From assembly GCA_021186555.1 (NCBI GenBank), contig JAJKFL010000003.1:40072408-40136407 (forward strand): a stretch of DNA of 64,000 nt, in the 5' to 3' direction. Made by a program: the position numbers and the translations under genes. Shown here one piece after another: positions 23,366 through 37,100 of the stretch; position 1 is the first letter of the stretch; each line of letters starts with the position of its first letter. Source of the DNA: Reticulitermes speratus (taxonomy: Eukaryota; Arthropoda; Insecta; Blattodea; Rhinotermitidae). Under the pieces are notes generated by a model, which saw nothing but the letters and a program-made list of their open reading frames with translations, searched no databases and was not told the DNA's origin.

Positions 23366-26300
23366 AGTTAGGGTAACCATCCATGCCAAAGTAATGGGTA
23401 CGGAATTATAAACTACAGAATTCATATAAAGCAAGTATTTCTATCCTTCCAACTTCGTACTACTTGACAGATATTCGTGAAATTTTAAATGAACGTTACG
23501 CCATTGGAGGCTACGTAACCTTTTAATTTTTAATTACAACTTTCAATAACAACAGCACAGCGGATGCATGAATTTGTGAAGTGGAAGCAAAATTACAAGC
23601 TATTGGTTAATGTGTTTACTGTTGGTTATTGTGATTAATGTTAGTTGTAATGTTACTACATTTAATACCTTTAGTACTTGTTACTAGTATTAATAATAAT
23701 ACTGTTGGTTACTCTGCTTACTTGGCCTACTGTTACTGTTGCTTATTAGCTTGTTAAGACCCTGATCGTTACTGTGGTTATTATTGCTATCTTTATTTCT
23801 ATGGTTACTATGATTGCTCATTTTTGAATGAATGAGAGTACTGTCAAGTATTGTAAGTACAATCAGTCTGGAAATCTTTGCAATAAGAAACTAGGTTTCG
23901 TAAGTCTTGCCCAGAACTCCGTGTCCTCTCTCGTTTCCTGTATGGCTTGGTTCCATTCTTTATTTCGTTCTTGATTAGAGGCTGCTTTCCTCTTTCATTC
24001 TTTTTCTTCTTTTTTCTTCTCATTTTTGTGTATTACTTCGATGTTTTTCTTCGTTACTCCGTTTCTTCTTGTCCATTTATTTCTTACTTTCTTTTATTCT
24101 GCCCTTTATCTCTTTCTTGAATTAGGCACAGATATAATGCGTGTCTAAGGCAAAACCACTGGTACCTGAGACCTGGACCAGGGACTTCCAGATTGCTGTT
24201 TATATCCAACAATGTATTAACCTCTTCCGTAATATAGTATACAGGGAAACAATGAGTCCTGCCTTCTGGAGAATCCAGCTATAGAGTGGAGGATGTTTTG
24301 TTGGGGAAAGTGATGTAATTTGCTGACGCTTTCTCACGAGGGGAATTTTAATTTCACGCAGGATAGGCAAGTGCCCTTTTAGAATTGAAATCATGTTGAT
24401 ATGGATGGCTTGGAAAGCGGTATTTAATTTGCATACCAATATAGAGTCTGAAATGATTTCCCGGGGTTTGCTGCATGTTTGCATCAACCATAGAGGGGGA
24501 GTTCTCGCAGAAGATATGCGTAGTACGTTTTTGAGGGTACAGTCTGAAATCGTAACCACAGAAGTGAATAGATTTATCTACTTCTATTATGCTATTACAT
24601 CGGATGCCTCAGTTGGTTCTAAATCTCGAATTCACCGTTCAGCTCTTCCCACTTACTCATCCGCTATCCTGCTCTGACGAAGGTAAATAATCCGCTGACA
24701 GACGGAATGGAGCGGTCCGCTGTACTCGTTCAGAAACTGGAGCCAAAGGGTTTAATCCACCAAGAGTGAGAATTTTTTTTCATGCATGATATGGGGGACA
24801 TTCAGAAGAATTGCGTTTTACATAATGGTTTTCGTAGTTACTTTATCAACTGTACCGATTTTTAATTTATTGTAGGATGATTGTACATGATGAATTGGAT
24901 AGGATCTGGAAAAAAAAATCGTGACCCGATTTAAGATGCTTTCCCGGTATATGCTTAGAAGATTACGCAAAATTACTAAATATTAGTCCCATTCGCTCTT
25001 TGAACTCGGGACCTTCCGAATAGCAGGCGGAAGTAATAACCATTGCATCGCGACGTTGCGTGTCGCTCTTACTGGGATAATGAAATCTGTCTGTAACTGA
25101 CTTTCAGCCTGTGTCCTTGTAGAACATACATTCATGATGTGGGTATTCCGTGCTTTTAGTTGCGGTGTTCTGTGGCGTTTCTTGCACTTCTAATTGAAAT
25201 ATTTGTATGTATAGTGAGATTTGAAGCTATACTGTTGGTAACCACGAATATTGCTGCCCTATGGGATGTGTCGCCCTGTCGCTTGAAGTATACAGATCCA
25301 CTGAAAAGCCGGCCCACTTCTATCACACTACACGACGTCCTCTTACCTATGCCTATACGTTGTCTGCTTGACGTCGTACAGGTGCTTTCGACAGTTATCG
25401 ATAGTATCGATAAGTATAGACAGTGTCGACCTGAGCGCTGAGCAGGTGATGCAGTAGTGCTCTTTTGCCAGCGGGTAGGTTGGGTTAAGCGAGTGCAGTA
25501 AATTATGCTAGTTACATGTTCCTTCTTGAATAAGACTGGAAATTATCGTTGCGTTTCCGATAATGTGTTTTCATCTTGACAAGTACTCTTAAGAACGCAC
25601 GTAGAAGGATGTTTTGTGAGTATGCTATTACATAATCTAATGCATGCCAAATTTTATTCTTGTAAAACTCTTCTGGTTTATATTATTGGTAAATATTTGT
25701 AACATGCAACCTCTTGCTGTCTCCGCAACGCGTCACTAACGCTAAAGTAATCCAAACTGATTGGAGGTGAAGCTGCTACTTCAGTGCAGAGAAATTGACT
25801 ATGTATCAGTTTTCTTTTCGACATAAAATTATATGTTTTTGAAATAGTAATTGGCCGTTCCCATTTCTTAAGTACAATGAATTTTCTAAACGGTACAGTC
25901 ATTAAGCGAACTTCTGCATTGTATGTCTGCCCTGTTTGACGGGAGTAGCCTTCGACTCGTAAACTGATTGAGAATGCAGTGTCGCAAAAGCATGCTCTCG
26001 GTATACAAAATGTATTGTAAAGAGTTTTAACATAAAGGGCTCATAAAGAGTTTTTAACTTCAAGTAGTTTCCTCGTCTGCAGTTAATTACATATAACAAG
26101 AAAATGCTGTGTGATTGGTATAAAGAAATTTGGTCTGGAGTGAAAAATTCCCAGGAATTCCTGCCCTTTTCAATATCGTACTGTAGAAAGCTTTAACTCT
26201 TCCATGTGCAGTAGACGTAAATATTGAATCTAAAGGTAGTTAGAATGAACAAAAAAGCCAACAAATTCATATTTTACATCATTTGTTCGTATGTTCTTGA

Positions 26301-26369
26301 TGGCCAAGTTAAGACTCGTGTTCTTTACTAGGACTGTCATAACTGTCTTCTTCTAGACGGTGGTGCAAA
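23366..26369. other. No gene recognised
   Basis: AT-rich. One tRNA-like patch at 24990-25073; otherwise nothing identifiable. Frames at 24200-24677 overlap on both strands without motif support. Confidence 0.5.
24990..25073 (-). mobile_element. Possible SINE head
   Basis: The minus strand reads GCGATGCAATGGTTATTACT then TTCGGAAGGTCCCGAGTTCA, tRNA-like A- and B-box spacing. No body identified. Confidence 0.3.
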
Positions 26370-26371
26370 GG

Positions 26372-26460
26372 TACATTGCAATAATCATCCACGTACACCA
26401 ACAAATGCACACAATTCATATAACGGCACAAATCATCCATACACATGAACTTTCCTACAT
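26372..26460 (+). repeat. Left flank inverted repeat of the Penelope-like element
   Basis: Contains ATCATCCACGTACACCAACA, AATTCATATAA and AATCATCCATACACATGAAC; its complement recurs at 28055-28145. Confidence 0.85.
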
Positions 26461-28054
26461 GTTTAAGCGATAAACTGCCATACTCAGAGAGACATTAAAC
26501 CAAGATTTAAAATTCCTGTGTGTGAAGAAAGAGAAACTTAAAGAACAGCTATATAGAACTTATCTAGTATGTGAAACGCAATGGCAAAAACTGTGAAATT
26601 TCATAGAAATCTCTATAAACCAAGAACTTAATGATATAAATGAAACCCTGTACGAGAAACGTTAACAAAATGTAGACAGTTTACAAAAATTGAACACAGA
26701 TCAAAAGTACATAAAAAGAAATAAAATAACCATACAAATAATACTTTCTATACATGTCTCAAAAACTTCACAAACATCATTTTGATAAAGAAGAAACCAA
26801 GACTCTAGAATGAGGATTTAACTAAGCTTTAAAAAATCAGTGACATATTTATGAAACCTACAGCTACTAACACCACCATCCCCTATAATTCGAATCACCC
26901 TATAAAACATGACTAGCAGCACGCAGTTTCTTTATAAACAGGATATACCGGTTACCTCTCTCAGAACAACGCAAACAGCAAGAAGTGAACTGTATACTAC
27001 AGACTGCCCATAAAAATGGTTAGCCTCTTTCCACAATAACACAAATAGGAGAATTGAAAGCAAACTTCAAAATCATTCGGTTAATTATCCTGATGTACGA
27101 CAGCCCCAAACATGTATAATATTTAGATACCAAAGCCCTTTGATCAGAAAGTGAAAGTGACTGACGTACATAAACACACTAATCTTCGCATTGCCTTTCG
27201 ATCATCGAACACTCCATTCAACCTCCTCAGACCCCAAAGAGAAATAGAAAAAAATATTTGGCTAGTGGTGTCAATAATTTAAAATGTAAAACATGTGATA
27301 AATTATATGTATACCGAACTGACAGAGAGATCAAAACCGGATTCCTAGAATAATATAGGTACATAAAAGCATATAAACCGAAGTCTGCGTATTCCCTACA
27401 CATATTAAACAACATACATGGATATCGTCCCATACAGTACACCATGAAGTTAATAAAAACATGTCACAAAGTAGGGCGCATGAACTGTTTCGAAAATTCC
27501 TATATCCAGTTATACCAACATGAAGAATTATTGATCAGTGAATAAAATACTTGAGAAATAAATCCTGTCTTCACTATTGCTTACGATATGCAAACCCAGT
27601 ACGCTTATGCGTAGAAATTGCACATCTACGACAACATCTGGTGCAACACTCTAGTCCAGTACACAACATTCTCCTACACAAGACACATCATTTTACGGCA
27701 CAGGGTATGATTATAATATTAAGTTTTCTAGATATCCAAGTGAGATTTTAACGTAATTTTATTCTATTTTAATTTTGGATTAACCGTTTTGCAGGACTTA
27801 ATCCTTTTGGATCGAGAACTTCGATAGATTAATAGCTGTTAGTATTCATATAACCACACAAAATATAAACAGTAGCAAATCAATGAATTTTAGTCAAAAA
27901 TATGTTAGCATTACAATATCTATAGCATCCACAGTTTTATATTTGTGGCTGCCATTATTTAGTTTTAACATTCTATATGAGAATTGGATATATTAATTTT
28001 TTATATCTTTGTATTACTATCTCCCTGAAGATGGTATTTTTCTTTGACATAATG

Positions 28055-28145
28055 TAGGAGAGTTCACGTATATGGATGATTTCTGATTTTATATGAATTT
28101 TTTGCATTTGTTGGTGTACGTGGATGATTATAGTCACAATGCACG
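28055..28145 (-). repeat. Right flank inverted repeat of the Penelope-like element
   Basis: The complement of this stretch carries the same ATCATCCACGTACACCAACA core in the same order as the left flank, with scattered differences. Confidence 0.85.
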
Positions 28146-28211
28146 GAGCGAATAATATTAAACTTTTACATTGCAATGTTAGTCAATTTAGGTTTGCACG
28201 AATTTCCTGTA

Positions 28212-28245
<34 letters not shown>

Positions 28246-28828
28246 GCTTTGTTGATGTTGGAACACACGTTCGTATATTTTCTAAACATTGTGTGTATAT
28301 GCAACTTTGTGTAATATATATTGAGTAATAATTTAACAACACATCTTATTATATTTTGAAACTTCCTAACAATAACTATGTTGATAATAATAATAGTAAT
28401 AAAATGGACCGTAAGAATTATTTATAAAATTATATTTTGGAGTTTCATTACAATTTCAGTAATATTTAGGTATTCAATTCAATTGTTTGTTTTCTGAACT
28501 TCTTGTTTCAATGTCAGATTGTGACAATTTAAACCAGAAGTGCCTGTTTAAGTGGCTGTTAAGCATTTATCTTTCTGTTGTGCAGGAACCTTTCTGCTGC
28601 ATATTCCTTTAAGTTTTTCAGGGGACAAAAAAAGAAACTGAATCTGAAGTCTCCTTTAGTGTAATTGAATCCCCTCTAAAAGCAACAGTAAATTTGCCCC
28701 TGTGCATAAGCATCACTTCATGTAGAGGTATTGGAGGATAAGTAAATTTTGTGTCCGCACTCGGAACTAGATGGCTTTGAGTGCTCCAGGCACTTCAATC
28801 ACGAGGAAAGGCCTCTAGTTACGAAACT
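28146..28828. other. AT-rich, no gene recognised
   Basis: Contains the ATT run at 28213-28244; nothing else identifiable. Confidence 0.5.
28213..28244. repeat. ATT microsatellite
   Basis: About ten ATT units. Confidence 0.95.
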
Positions 28829-28950
28829 GACCGTGCAAGTTGGCTGAAGCGGTAGCACTTCTGATTTGTGTTCGGGAAGTTACCGGTTCGAAAGTCGGAT
28901 TGGACACCGACTGTCCTAACCGAGGCATTTGAAAAATTCCCTCCTTGATT
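28829..28950 (+). mobile_element. Probable tRNA-derived SINE, family E
   Basis: GACCGTGCAAGTTGGCTGAA, GCGGTAGCACTTC and a B-box-like ACCGGTTCGAAAGTCGG, then TGTCCTAACCGAGGCATTTG. Single clear copy in the window. Confidence 0.6.
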
Positions 28951-30002
28951 GCAGGACAATTTCTGAATAGTACATCAAGGTATCGGTTCCGGTTTACTTT
29001 GAGGTACGAGAAAAAGGTAGGAAATAAATTCTTTGATAATGTGGTAAAGTTTAGATATTTAGGCGCAGAGATATCCGTATCCATTAGTAGCAACTGACTT
29101 AGTGATTTTCTTCTCTTAGTTCGAAGAACATTATCTTCTGGCGTAGAAATCTTCGTTTTCTTGCTTTCCGAAAACGTTATTTCCTGGTGTAGAGATCTCC
29201 ATTCTCAGAACATTATCCCTTTTGTCTTTATCGGTTTAACGATCAATATTCACACACATTTCGTGTTTCCACTCTACTTCAGTAACGAGGATGTAAACCC
29301 GTTTCATTTTATTTTGGACGGATTTACTTTAGTAATTTTTGTTACAATTGTTTTTCAGCGCTAAGGGAAGTTCGAAAGGAAGATGCCTCTGGTTCCATAT
29401 TTGGAGTTTTTACCCAGTGCATTATACTTTTAGCTATTTCAGTAACCTGAGAGCAGTAGCACAGGCCAGAGAAATTATTATGAGTCTGGCTTCCATACAT
29501 TACCGAAGTCATGCAATATGACTGAACTATACGTAAGGTTGTGTTAGTTCGTACGTTTTGTTGAGCTTCCTCGTTTCAGCATCCTGTCGCTTTAGGCTGC
29601 TTCGTAGATTGCGTCCACATTCATTAGGGGGAAATACGAAACAGCATATACCTAGCCAAATTTTGATAACACACTGCGAAGTCTGTGTTCAGATCATATA
29701 ATCAAACTACATTAACTTCGTTCTGAACATTTTAATTGGTGCCGCTCTGTCCATTCTGTTACCTTTAACGCGCATCCTACAAAGCAAATGAATTTAATTA
29801 GGTTCAGCAACAACGCGAACAATGAAATTATGTGAAAACTCAGTAGACTTTCTTGTTATTAAATTATGCCTACACAATGAAGCGTGAATAATAACACCGG
29901 CCTATCTGTTACTGTATTGAACTACGAGTTTCGATTTACTATAGAATATCTGTGCCCTTAAAACATTATTAATGTAATTTAAGACACATTATATTCATTT
30001 CC
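28951..30002. other. No gene recognised
   Basis: Short frames (60-92 codons) without motifs; no repeat family named. Confidence 0.5.
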
Positions 30003-30263
30003 GGCGATCCCAGTGGCCGTGCGGTCTAAGGCGTGGGTCTGCATTCGCTCGCTTGCTAGGATTGCAGGTTTGAATCCCGCCGGGAACATTGATGTCTGTC
30101 TCTTGTGAGTGTTATGTGTTGTCAGGTACAGGTCTCTGCGTCGGGCTGATCACTCGTCCAGAGGAGTCCTACCGAGTGTAGTGTGTCTGAGTGTGATCGT
30201 GAAGCCTCGACAGTGGGGAGGCCCTGGCCCACGAGGGGCTGTTGCTCCATGGGGGGGGGGGGG
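30003..30263 (+). mobile_element. tRNA-derived SINE, family A, G-tailed
   Basis: CGATCCCAGTGGCCGTGCGG, TTTGAATCCCGCC, then GTCCAGAGGAGTCCTACCGA and GAGGGGCTGTTGCTCCAT. It ends in 13 consecutive G residues (30251-30263), where the other copies have a GAAAA tail. Confidence 0.88.
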
Positions 30264-30784
30264 TTCACAGTTATGAGTGCCTCAGTTGCTTTCACTTTAT
30301 CAACGTGTAACAGACTCTATAATGGGCCATACGCATCTAATAAAAATAAGTTAAGGCTACTACGGGCTCTCCCGTACCTTCATTTCATATTAAAACGTTG
30401 TGGGTTAGTATTAGTAAAAATGTACACAATAAAATATGTAATTGCTTTGTGTTATGTTGTGAGCTGAGTTTTTTCACTTTGGTTTGTTACTCGTTTTATT
30501 TTTTTATTCAGCTATCGCTGTAGTGGCTTTATGTGTTTTATGTGTTAACGTGAGTTCGAAATCTTTATACGGGCCCGATCTTTATTTTTAGTTACAGCAG
30601 GCAAGAAAATTATGTCTTTGGACCTGTGCGTATCACACACACACACACACACATCTCGTACACGTCACTCAGGTTTAGACTCCCATTATAAGTACTGAGA
30701 ATCTACACGAAACATTGTCGAGGGAAAGCAAGTTTTAAGTTGTTCAGGTTCGACATAATCCGTAACTAGCTCCGCGCAGCTGAG
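30264..30784. other. No gene recognised
   Basis: Contains a CA microsatellite at 30633-30653; nothing else named. Confidence 0.5.
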
Positions 30785-31365
30785 TTCTTCTTGAGGAGCT
30801 GACAGTTCATTGGCTAGTCAGCGAATCCCAACATTTTATGGAACCCGGAAGTCCATTACCTTGTTCACAAGAGCCCTCCTTTAGTTCGTATCCCGAGCCA
30901 CATGAATCCAGTCGATTCCCTTCCTTCCTATTTCTTTAATATCTTAATATCCATATGCACCGAGTTTTTCCAAGCGGACTCTTTCCTTCAGTTTTCTCCA
31001 CCTCACCCACTTCCGCTTCTTCCTTGTGCGTGCCACATGTTCCATCCATCTCTTCCTTCTTGATTTGATCATTCTCATACTGTACCTATATGCTGAGGAA
31101 TAAATATCATGAAGCTCATTATGCAGTTTTCCCCGTCTTCCCGTTACGTCCTCATTCTTAGGCCCGAATGTATTCCTCAGCAGACGTTTCTCAGACTCCC
31201 TCAATTTATGTTCGTCTCGTAATATGAGAGACCACGTTTCACAGCCATACAAAAAACAGACAATTTTATACTTCTGCAATCTTTGTGTTTTAGATAACCA
31301 AAGGTGAGACAAAAGATTCTGCACATGGCAAATAATTCTCCGAATTAACATGCTCTTATTTTATT
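30785..31365 (-). mobile_element. RTE-like LINE, C-terminal fragment
   Basis: The minus strand reads FLYGCETWSLILRDEHKLRE, SEKRLLRNTFGPKNEDVTGR, KLHNELHDIYSSAYRYS and RKRWMEHVARTRKKRKW. This is the region downstream of the reverse transcriptase in RTE-like LINEs, followed by the 3' portion (WRALVN-type block and HG end) down to about 30785. Reverse transcriptase itself is missing, so it is 5' truncated. Confidence 0.88.
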
Positions 31366-31434
31366 GATGTATGCGATTTTGATTTGTTAGTGTCATTCCA
31401 GTACGTAGTTGTTAGAGTGACATATATAGATAAT

Positions 31435-31470
<36 letters not shown>
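31435..31470. repeat. ACT microsatellite
   Basis: Twelve consecutive ACT/TAC units. Confidence 0.95.
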
Positions 31471-31471
31471 A

Positions 31472-32340
31472 GTGAGATCTATCTCCCTTATAGATAGTTG
31501 AAATTATAGACTCTCATTATTGTTGTGGCAGTTCTTGATTTTTCCAAACAACAATAATAAATTTATGGATCTAAGATCTTAGTGTTATATGTTTTGATTT
31601 TATCAGTTCTGCTGGAATTCGATCAGTGCCTTGTAATTCGAAACTTTTAAAATTTCAGTAAAAGCCACAACCTGAAAGGCACTAGTGGCTCATCTGTGTG
31701 TAGGTCTTTTTCTGCCTAATAACCTTAACCCAATATGGATTCAGCAGCTAGCTGACAGATTTCGTCGGTTTTCATAGAATAGAATAATAGTTCGTGGGTG
31801 ATATAAATATGTAAATTAGTAGGGTCCGCAGTTTTATTTTAAATTGCAATGTAACTCATTTATATTACATGGAACTAAAATACAACTTTGTCGATTTTCG
31901 CAGAAGCTGCTCATTCTATGGAAATTAGTTTATTATAACTTGCGTTTCTGAGGTATGCAACTTCTGTTTTAAACTTCAGCATTATCCTTTCTTCACAAGA
32001 ACTTCAAACATAAGGTTTTCTCAAAAGCAACCCAACGCATAAAATATTAGTAAATATTTTGTAACTGTTGATCTTAATAAGGTCTAAAGCGTTTGTTTGA
32101 AACAGTGTTTCGTACCATGTATATGTATCGAAATAGAATTAAGCATAATGCCTAACTCAGTACAATGTTCTATAATGCGGTTGTCTTAACAATAACATCT
32201 TATATGCGGTGAAATTTCATCCTGATTACTGATGTACCAAAATATTCTGTTCTCGCAAAATTCATCAAAGACTAGCGTGGGTGCTTACTTTTCCTATGCT
32301 CATTATTCGTCAAACTGTCGCTGTCGAATAGTCTGTACTA
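31472..32340. other. No gene recognised
   Basis: AT-rich; no motif, splice pattern or repeat family seen. Confidence 0.5.
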
Positions 32341-32445
32341 CTGCTTCGTATTCGGAAGATCTCGGTTTGAGTCAGGGCATGGAATTCGGCTGTAGGGAAC
32401 GAGTAGTGCTGTGGTTTTCATCAGTTTCTCCAGGCAAATATTGGA
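32341..32445 (+). mobile_element. Probable SINE, family F
   Basis: ATTCGGAAGATCTCGGTTTG, GGAATTCGGCTGTAGGGAAC, GTGGTTTTCATCAGTTTCTC and CAGGCAAAT align with the copy at 58700. B-box-like CTCGGTTTGAGTC. Confidence 0.55.
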
Positions 32446-33438
32446 ATAATAATAAATTCAGTGAGCGATTCCCTGCACGTCCTGTCCGAGTCGTCTTTCA
32501 CAGTAAATGTGGATCTGGAAATTTTATTAAACTATGACATTGAAAATCGTTATTAAATAAACCAACAACCAACCAAGAACCTCAGACATCCATAGTTCTA
32601 TCTGTTGTATCATTCAATAACTGTAATCCATCAATCAGTTCTGAATGACAGTTGAATTACTGAATATATCCCGTCAACAGAGGGTCAATGCTAATAAACC
32701 CGCTTCCTGTATATATATTTTCGGATTGCCATGTAAAATGTTTACGTTGCTGTCACATGTTTCATTGTAGCGAGCTCTACCTTCAAAGCAAATCTGTTGA
32801 AATCTATAGGTCTACTACAGTTAGGTTACATTTTCCCGGCTCTAAAACCATGGGAAATGAGTGGGTCCATAAAGTTTCCGGTAACAGTAACGTAGATGCT
32901 GTAGAAAGGAGGAGCAATTTCCAGGCATTTGCACTGCTAAGTAATAATAACCACAGTTACAAAAGACCAGACTGACCATGCTGAAACTTGTAGTGACAAA
33001 GAGAGTGGCAGAGGTGCAGTAGAGGGGCTGTTCAATTTTCGTGTATCGCGTCGCGGCAATTTATTTCGAGCTGAGCGTACTTTACTGCCTATTGGGAAAC
33101 CATTTTGCATCATGTCCGATGGAATAATGAATTAAAGTATTTAATCGGTTTTCATGTAATAAGACGACCCTTTATTAGTTTTGTAACTTCTCATGCATAG
33201 TGCAGAGAAAGTTTTAAGAATAAAACTAAGTAAAATGTACAAATATCACAATTTTGAGAGCATTGAATTGTTGTGGCCCCCAGTATACGCCTTGAGTATT
33301 TTAAATTTTGAGTCTGTAATTTCTAAGGGCACGTTTACATGTTTCGATGAAATTAGTAACACACTGACTTGTAAAATACATACGTCTGCGCAGCATAGAA
33401 GGGGTTGTTCCTCTGTCTCTGTTATGTGTTAGAATTGC

Positions 33439-33464
33439 ATATATATATATATATATATATATAT
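33439..33464. repeat. TA microsatellite
   Basis: About 13 AT units. Confidence 0.95.
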
Positions 33465-35963
33465 GGAAGTCATTATCAGAAGGGACACATATCCTGGATA
33501 CGAGTCCTTCCTGTAATGAAATCTGTGCGTACAACATGAAAACCAGAACATCTGTAATGCATATTTATCACAAGGGAACTGGTCACAATGTGCAAATGAT
33601 ATTTGTTCCTTCTTATGTGATAACATCACACACAACGTACCACCATGTGTGTGAAGTAATTGGCTTGTTTTCAGATGTGTGTTTGTGGGGCCGGGGGACA
33701 AAATAAAAACCGCATACTGATTTGTTTGAGCATGACTGTAGATAATACTGGCATGTTTGATAATATGAAACAGTTTATTTCTCTGCGGGCACTTGTACAA
33801 CGTCTTTTACAGGAATCTTTGGTTCTCAAGGAGAGTATTGAGAACCAACGATCTTGTGTTCTGCATTCGTGTGTTTATTTTATACCTTGTGTTTAATAAA
33901 TTTAGATTTTTTAACATATCTTACGTCATGAACGTATTATCAATATGTGACTTTAAATAAATTATCGATTTGACCAATATCTACTCGGATAGGAGACTGG
34001 AGAGGCCACAACGTCTGTCTGCACGTGACAGCAAAGAGAGAAATCCGTAAGCCTTCCAAGAACAGAGCCTGATCAGCCCCCTTTCTGATTGAGCGAGGTG
34101 AATAGAATAAAAATATACGGGGAGATCGTTGATGTACACGTGCCAGCGTTCTTAATTTCCGTAACTTCTATATAAATTTTTATGGAATTTAGTATTGTAG
34201 TTCTAAACAAAAACCTTTGTCGGAACGTACGTTTCATCAGCACTGGCGGAATGTGCCTTTAAGAATCTCATATTCACTGCACTGTCTTGTTTTAAAATAA
34301 CTCCTCGAAAGTGAAGTATGTATAAAATGAGAGAAGAAGATGGAATTCAAAACTATAATTTTGATATGGAACGTTATAAATTGAATGAATATATAAATAA
34401 GTGAGACAAATACCTATAATAGAGGAACATAATTTTAAATCATATCCTTGTGAAAACTTCAAAACTCGCATGCAACGATCTTAATTTTTAACTCTTGTTC
34501 TTATAGCATTTGTAATTTTTATTGCATTGACTTTGGAAATATCAGAGGTAACACCGAGAAATGAAGTTTCATGAAACTAAAGCTTCATTTAAATACAGTA
34601 TACTTATGTCTAGTTCACTTTTCTTTTTTCCTTTGAATTTGTTTTCATATAATATTTTCTTTTATGCGCACGTAATCTACTGCGACAGCCTGCGCATAAA
34701 ATTGTGTCTGATGTATTTTTTGTTTCTTGAACATAATATTGTTCGTAGTTAAAGCAACTTATTATTGGGTTATTTAACGATGTTTTTCAACTGAATAGTG
34801 TATATATATATATATATAGTGAATGAGAAGATGGTCACAAATGGTGATTAAGTATGAAATGGAAAGAAGCCTTCGCAGCAGATTCTCTAACCCGGTCGAT
34901 TTGCAAAAGCACTACATTCTGAATTAGAGTCTACAGCGCCCTAATGTGAACGGTGTGTAAGCTTGTATGATTGAAATTATTTCGTTCATATATTGCCTGA
35001 ATGAATACGATATCGGTGAAGCCATGTATAGAAACGAGTTTAATTAAATTACAATGAATTTTGCATTGTTAGCATTGAATCATCTGATGTGGAAGGGTCT
35101 TCAGATACACCTGAAACACAGGCGTCCCTAGCACTCTTCTGTTTAGTTATTCTTGTGGTGTTGCTACATGAAAAGTTACAGGCTACGCGAATTCCACCTT
35201 ACTACCAGAAATGTTACATGTTTCACGTTGCCTGATTTATATTTCATATGCGCAAAAACATAACCCTTTTCAATTCATTTACTCCATCAAAATTTGAAAG
35301 ATTAATAAAATCCCACCACAACATCCGAATAAGAGAGTTGCTACCGATAGATTTTTTTAAACTATAATGCGCTTATTTCAAGTTCGAAATTTCTTTCTCT
35401 CTCTTTCTTAGCGCCTGCCAAATAATCCGTCCAATTTTGAACCCTGTGTAACAATCGGTAACGTACCGTTCCTTTAGTCCGATGTCTTGTTTCAAATAGC
35501 ATGTTGCTCTTTTTATAGTTTGGTGTTGTTAGCGCCTAACCAAAACACATACAACGTGTCCAGGTCAGAATAGGGGAATTATATTTAAATAGTTCTTAAA
35601 GAAATAGAGTAAGAGAGTGCAGACTGGATTCAGCAGGCTGAGGATAGGGTTCGATGGGGGCTTTGAGAAAGCTGTAATGAATCGTCGGGACCTATAAAGG
35701 GTGGAGAATTTTTTGAACAGCAGGGCGACTTTCAGTGTTTCGGGAAGGATTCTTCTCCGCTAAGTGACATGCAGGAAACTTTTTAAAACCACTAATTTTT
35801 TTAGTGTACGTACGTGTGATGACGCGAGTAAGAGGTGAAATTGGCGCTGGATGAAGGAACGAAACTGCATATATCTGTCTCGAGGCAACTACACAGCTTG
35901 GCTTGGTGTTACTGTGGAAGGAAAATATTGTATTCTTCACGAGCGGCTTATCTGAAGATCCAT

Positions 35964-36043
35964 ATCTTCCAGGATGTTACACCTTGTCGGCTAGTAGATA
36001 GTCAACGATGTTTCGACTGAGTGCATTACCTTCATCTTCAGAG
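35964..36043 (+). mobile_element. Foldback-family MITE, divergent fragment
   Basis: ATCTTCCAGGATGTTACACC, CAACGATGTTTCGACTG and TTCATCTTCAGAG follow the order of the 5470 arm. Confidence 0.5.
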
Positions 36044-37046
36044 TAAAGAAATTTACTCTTTTTGGACTGCTTGACCCCGAAGATAAATGTTCACCAAACC
36101 GCCGTGTTAACCTGAAATTCCGCAACAACTTCATGTACACAGTGGTGCAGACGTTTGTCCACCCTTTAGAGCTAGATAGGTTTTGTGAATTAACTAACTG
36201 AATACGAGATGGAAAAGAGGGGTTCATTTCCCTGAGGGGATAGGTCTTCCTTTTTCGTGTCCACGTCCGGATCAATTCTGTTGGCCATCTCTGATATCAT
36301 ACAGTGGCAAAACTGTCCCTCCCCCCATTAGTAAAACTTTGGTAACAAGGGTAAGAATGCACGGAGCTTTACCTCTAGTCTAATGGATTGGTCCTTGTGT
36401 ACCTGTGCTTAAGTTCAGGAAGATGAATTGAAACTGGTGCAGGAAGATAATACGATTCTCAGGCTGTGTTGAATTTTCAGTTCCTATATGTTTGCTGTAT
36501 TGCTTCTTACTCCTTGTCCTTGTAGCCCGATTAGGTTTTGTTCCTGAAGAGATCGTTTAAATCTCCTTAAGCATGTAGAGACTGGTATTTTTTGTACTGA
36601 AAGTTTCTGTGCAATGGTGGATTTTGCGATTACGGAAGGAAAGGTTAATGTTCTACAATAAGATACAGTCCCAGGATTTTCCTGGAAGAATTCAGAAAAG
36701 ACAAGGCAAAACCTATCTTCTAACACTGATAGCAATCTGGGACCTTCCAGATACAAATCAGAGGTGTGTTGCGTTTGACCGCGACGTTTCTTGTTAATGG
36801 AGGTTGATAAAGTTTCTTCTTCGACTAGAATCTAAATCATGGGTTTGTTAGTGGAATACAATACGTTTATCACCAAGTACTCTTTCCTCATCTTAACACG
36901 TCACGTTGCAAATATCTTATCTATCTCAAACACTCCTTCAAATAAATCTGAAGTTAAATACATGCAATAAAGACGGTCTAAGTGCCATGTAAACAACACG
37001 TGCTTCATTGTTTTATAGAGTGACGTAGTTTCGATATGAGAACTTC

Positions 37047-37100
37047 GTTCTTCTGGGATATTGCCTGCCGTCACTGGGTGTTTGTTGCCGAAATTTGATG
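37047..37100 (+). mobile_element. Foldback-family MITE, short fragment
   Basis: GTTCTTCTGGGATATTGCCT followed by GTTGCCGAAATTTGATGA; resembles the family terminus only. Confidence 0.35.

Larger units (their letters stand above)
26372..28145 (+). mobile_element. Penelope-like element, decayed, with GIY-YIG endonuclease region
   Basis: Near 27165-27480 the plus strand carries NLRIAFRSSNTPFNLL, SGVNNLKCKTCDKLYV and SAYSLHILNNIHGYRPI, the pattern of the GIY-YIG nuclease that ends Penelope-like polyproteins. Near 26505-26700 lies a Lys-rich coiled-coil-like N-terminal region. The space between is too short for the reverse transcriptase, so the core appears lost. Inverted repeats of about 85 bases bound it (26372-26460 against 28055-28145; shared core ATCATCCACGTACACCAACA). 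The element is broken in many places and old. Confidence 0.8.

Noticed and set aside
23003-23434. 143-codon minus-strand frame
   Set aside because: It overlaps a family B SINE and its peptide matches the usual SINE by-product.
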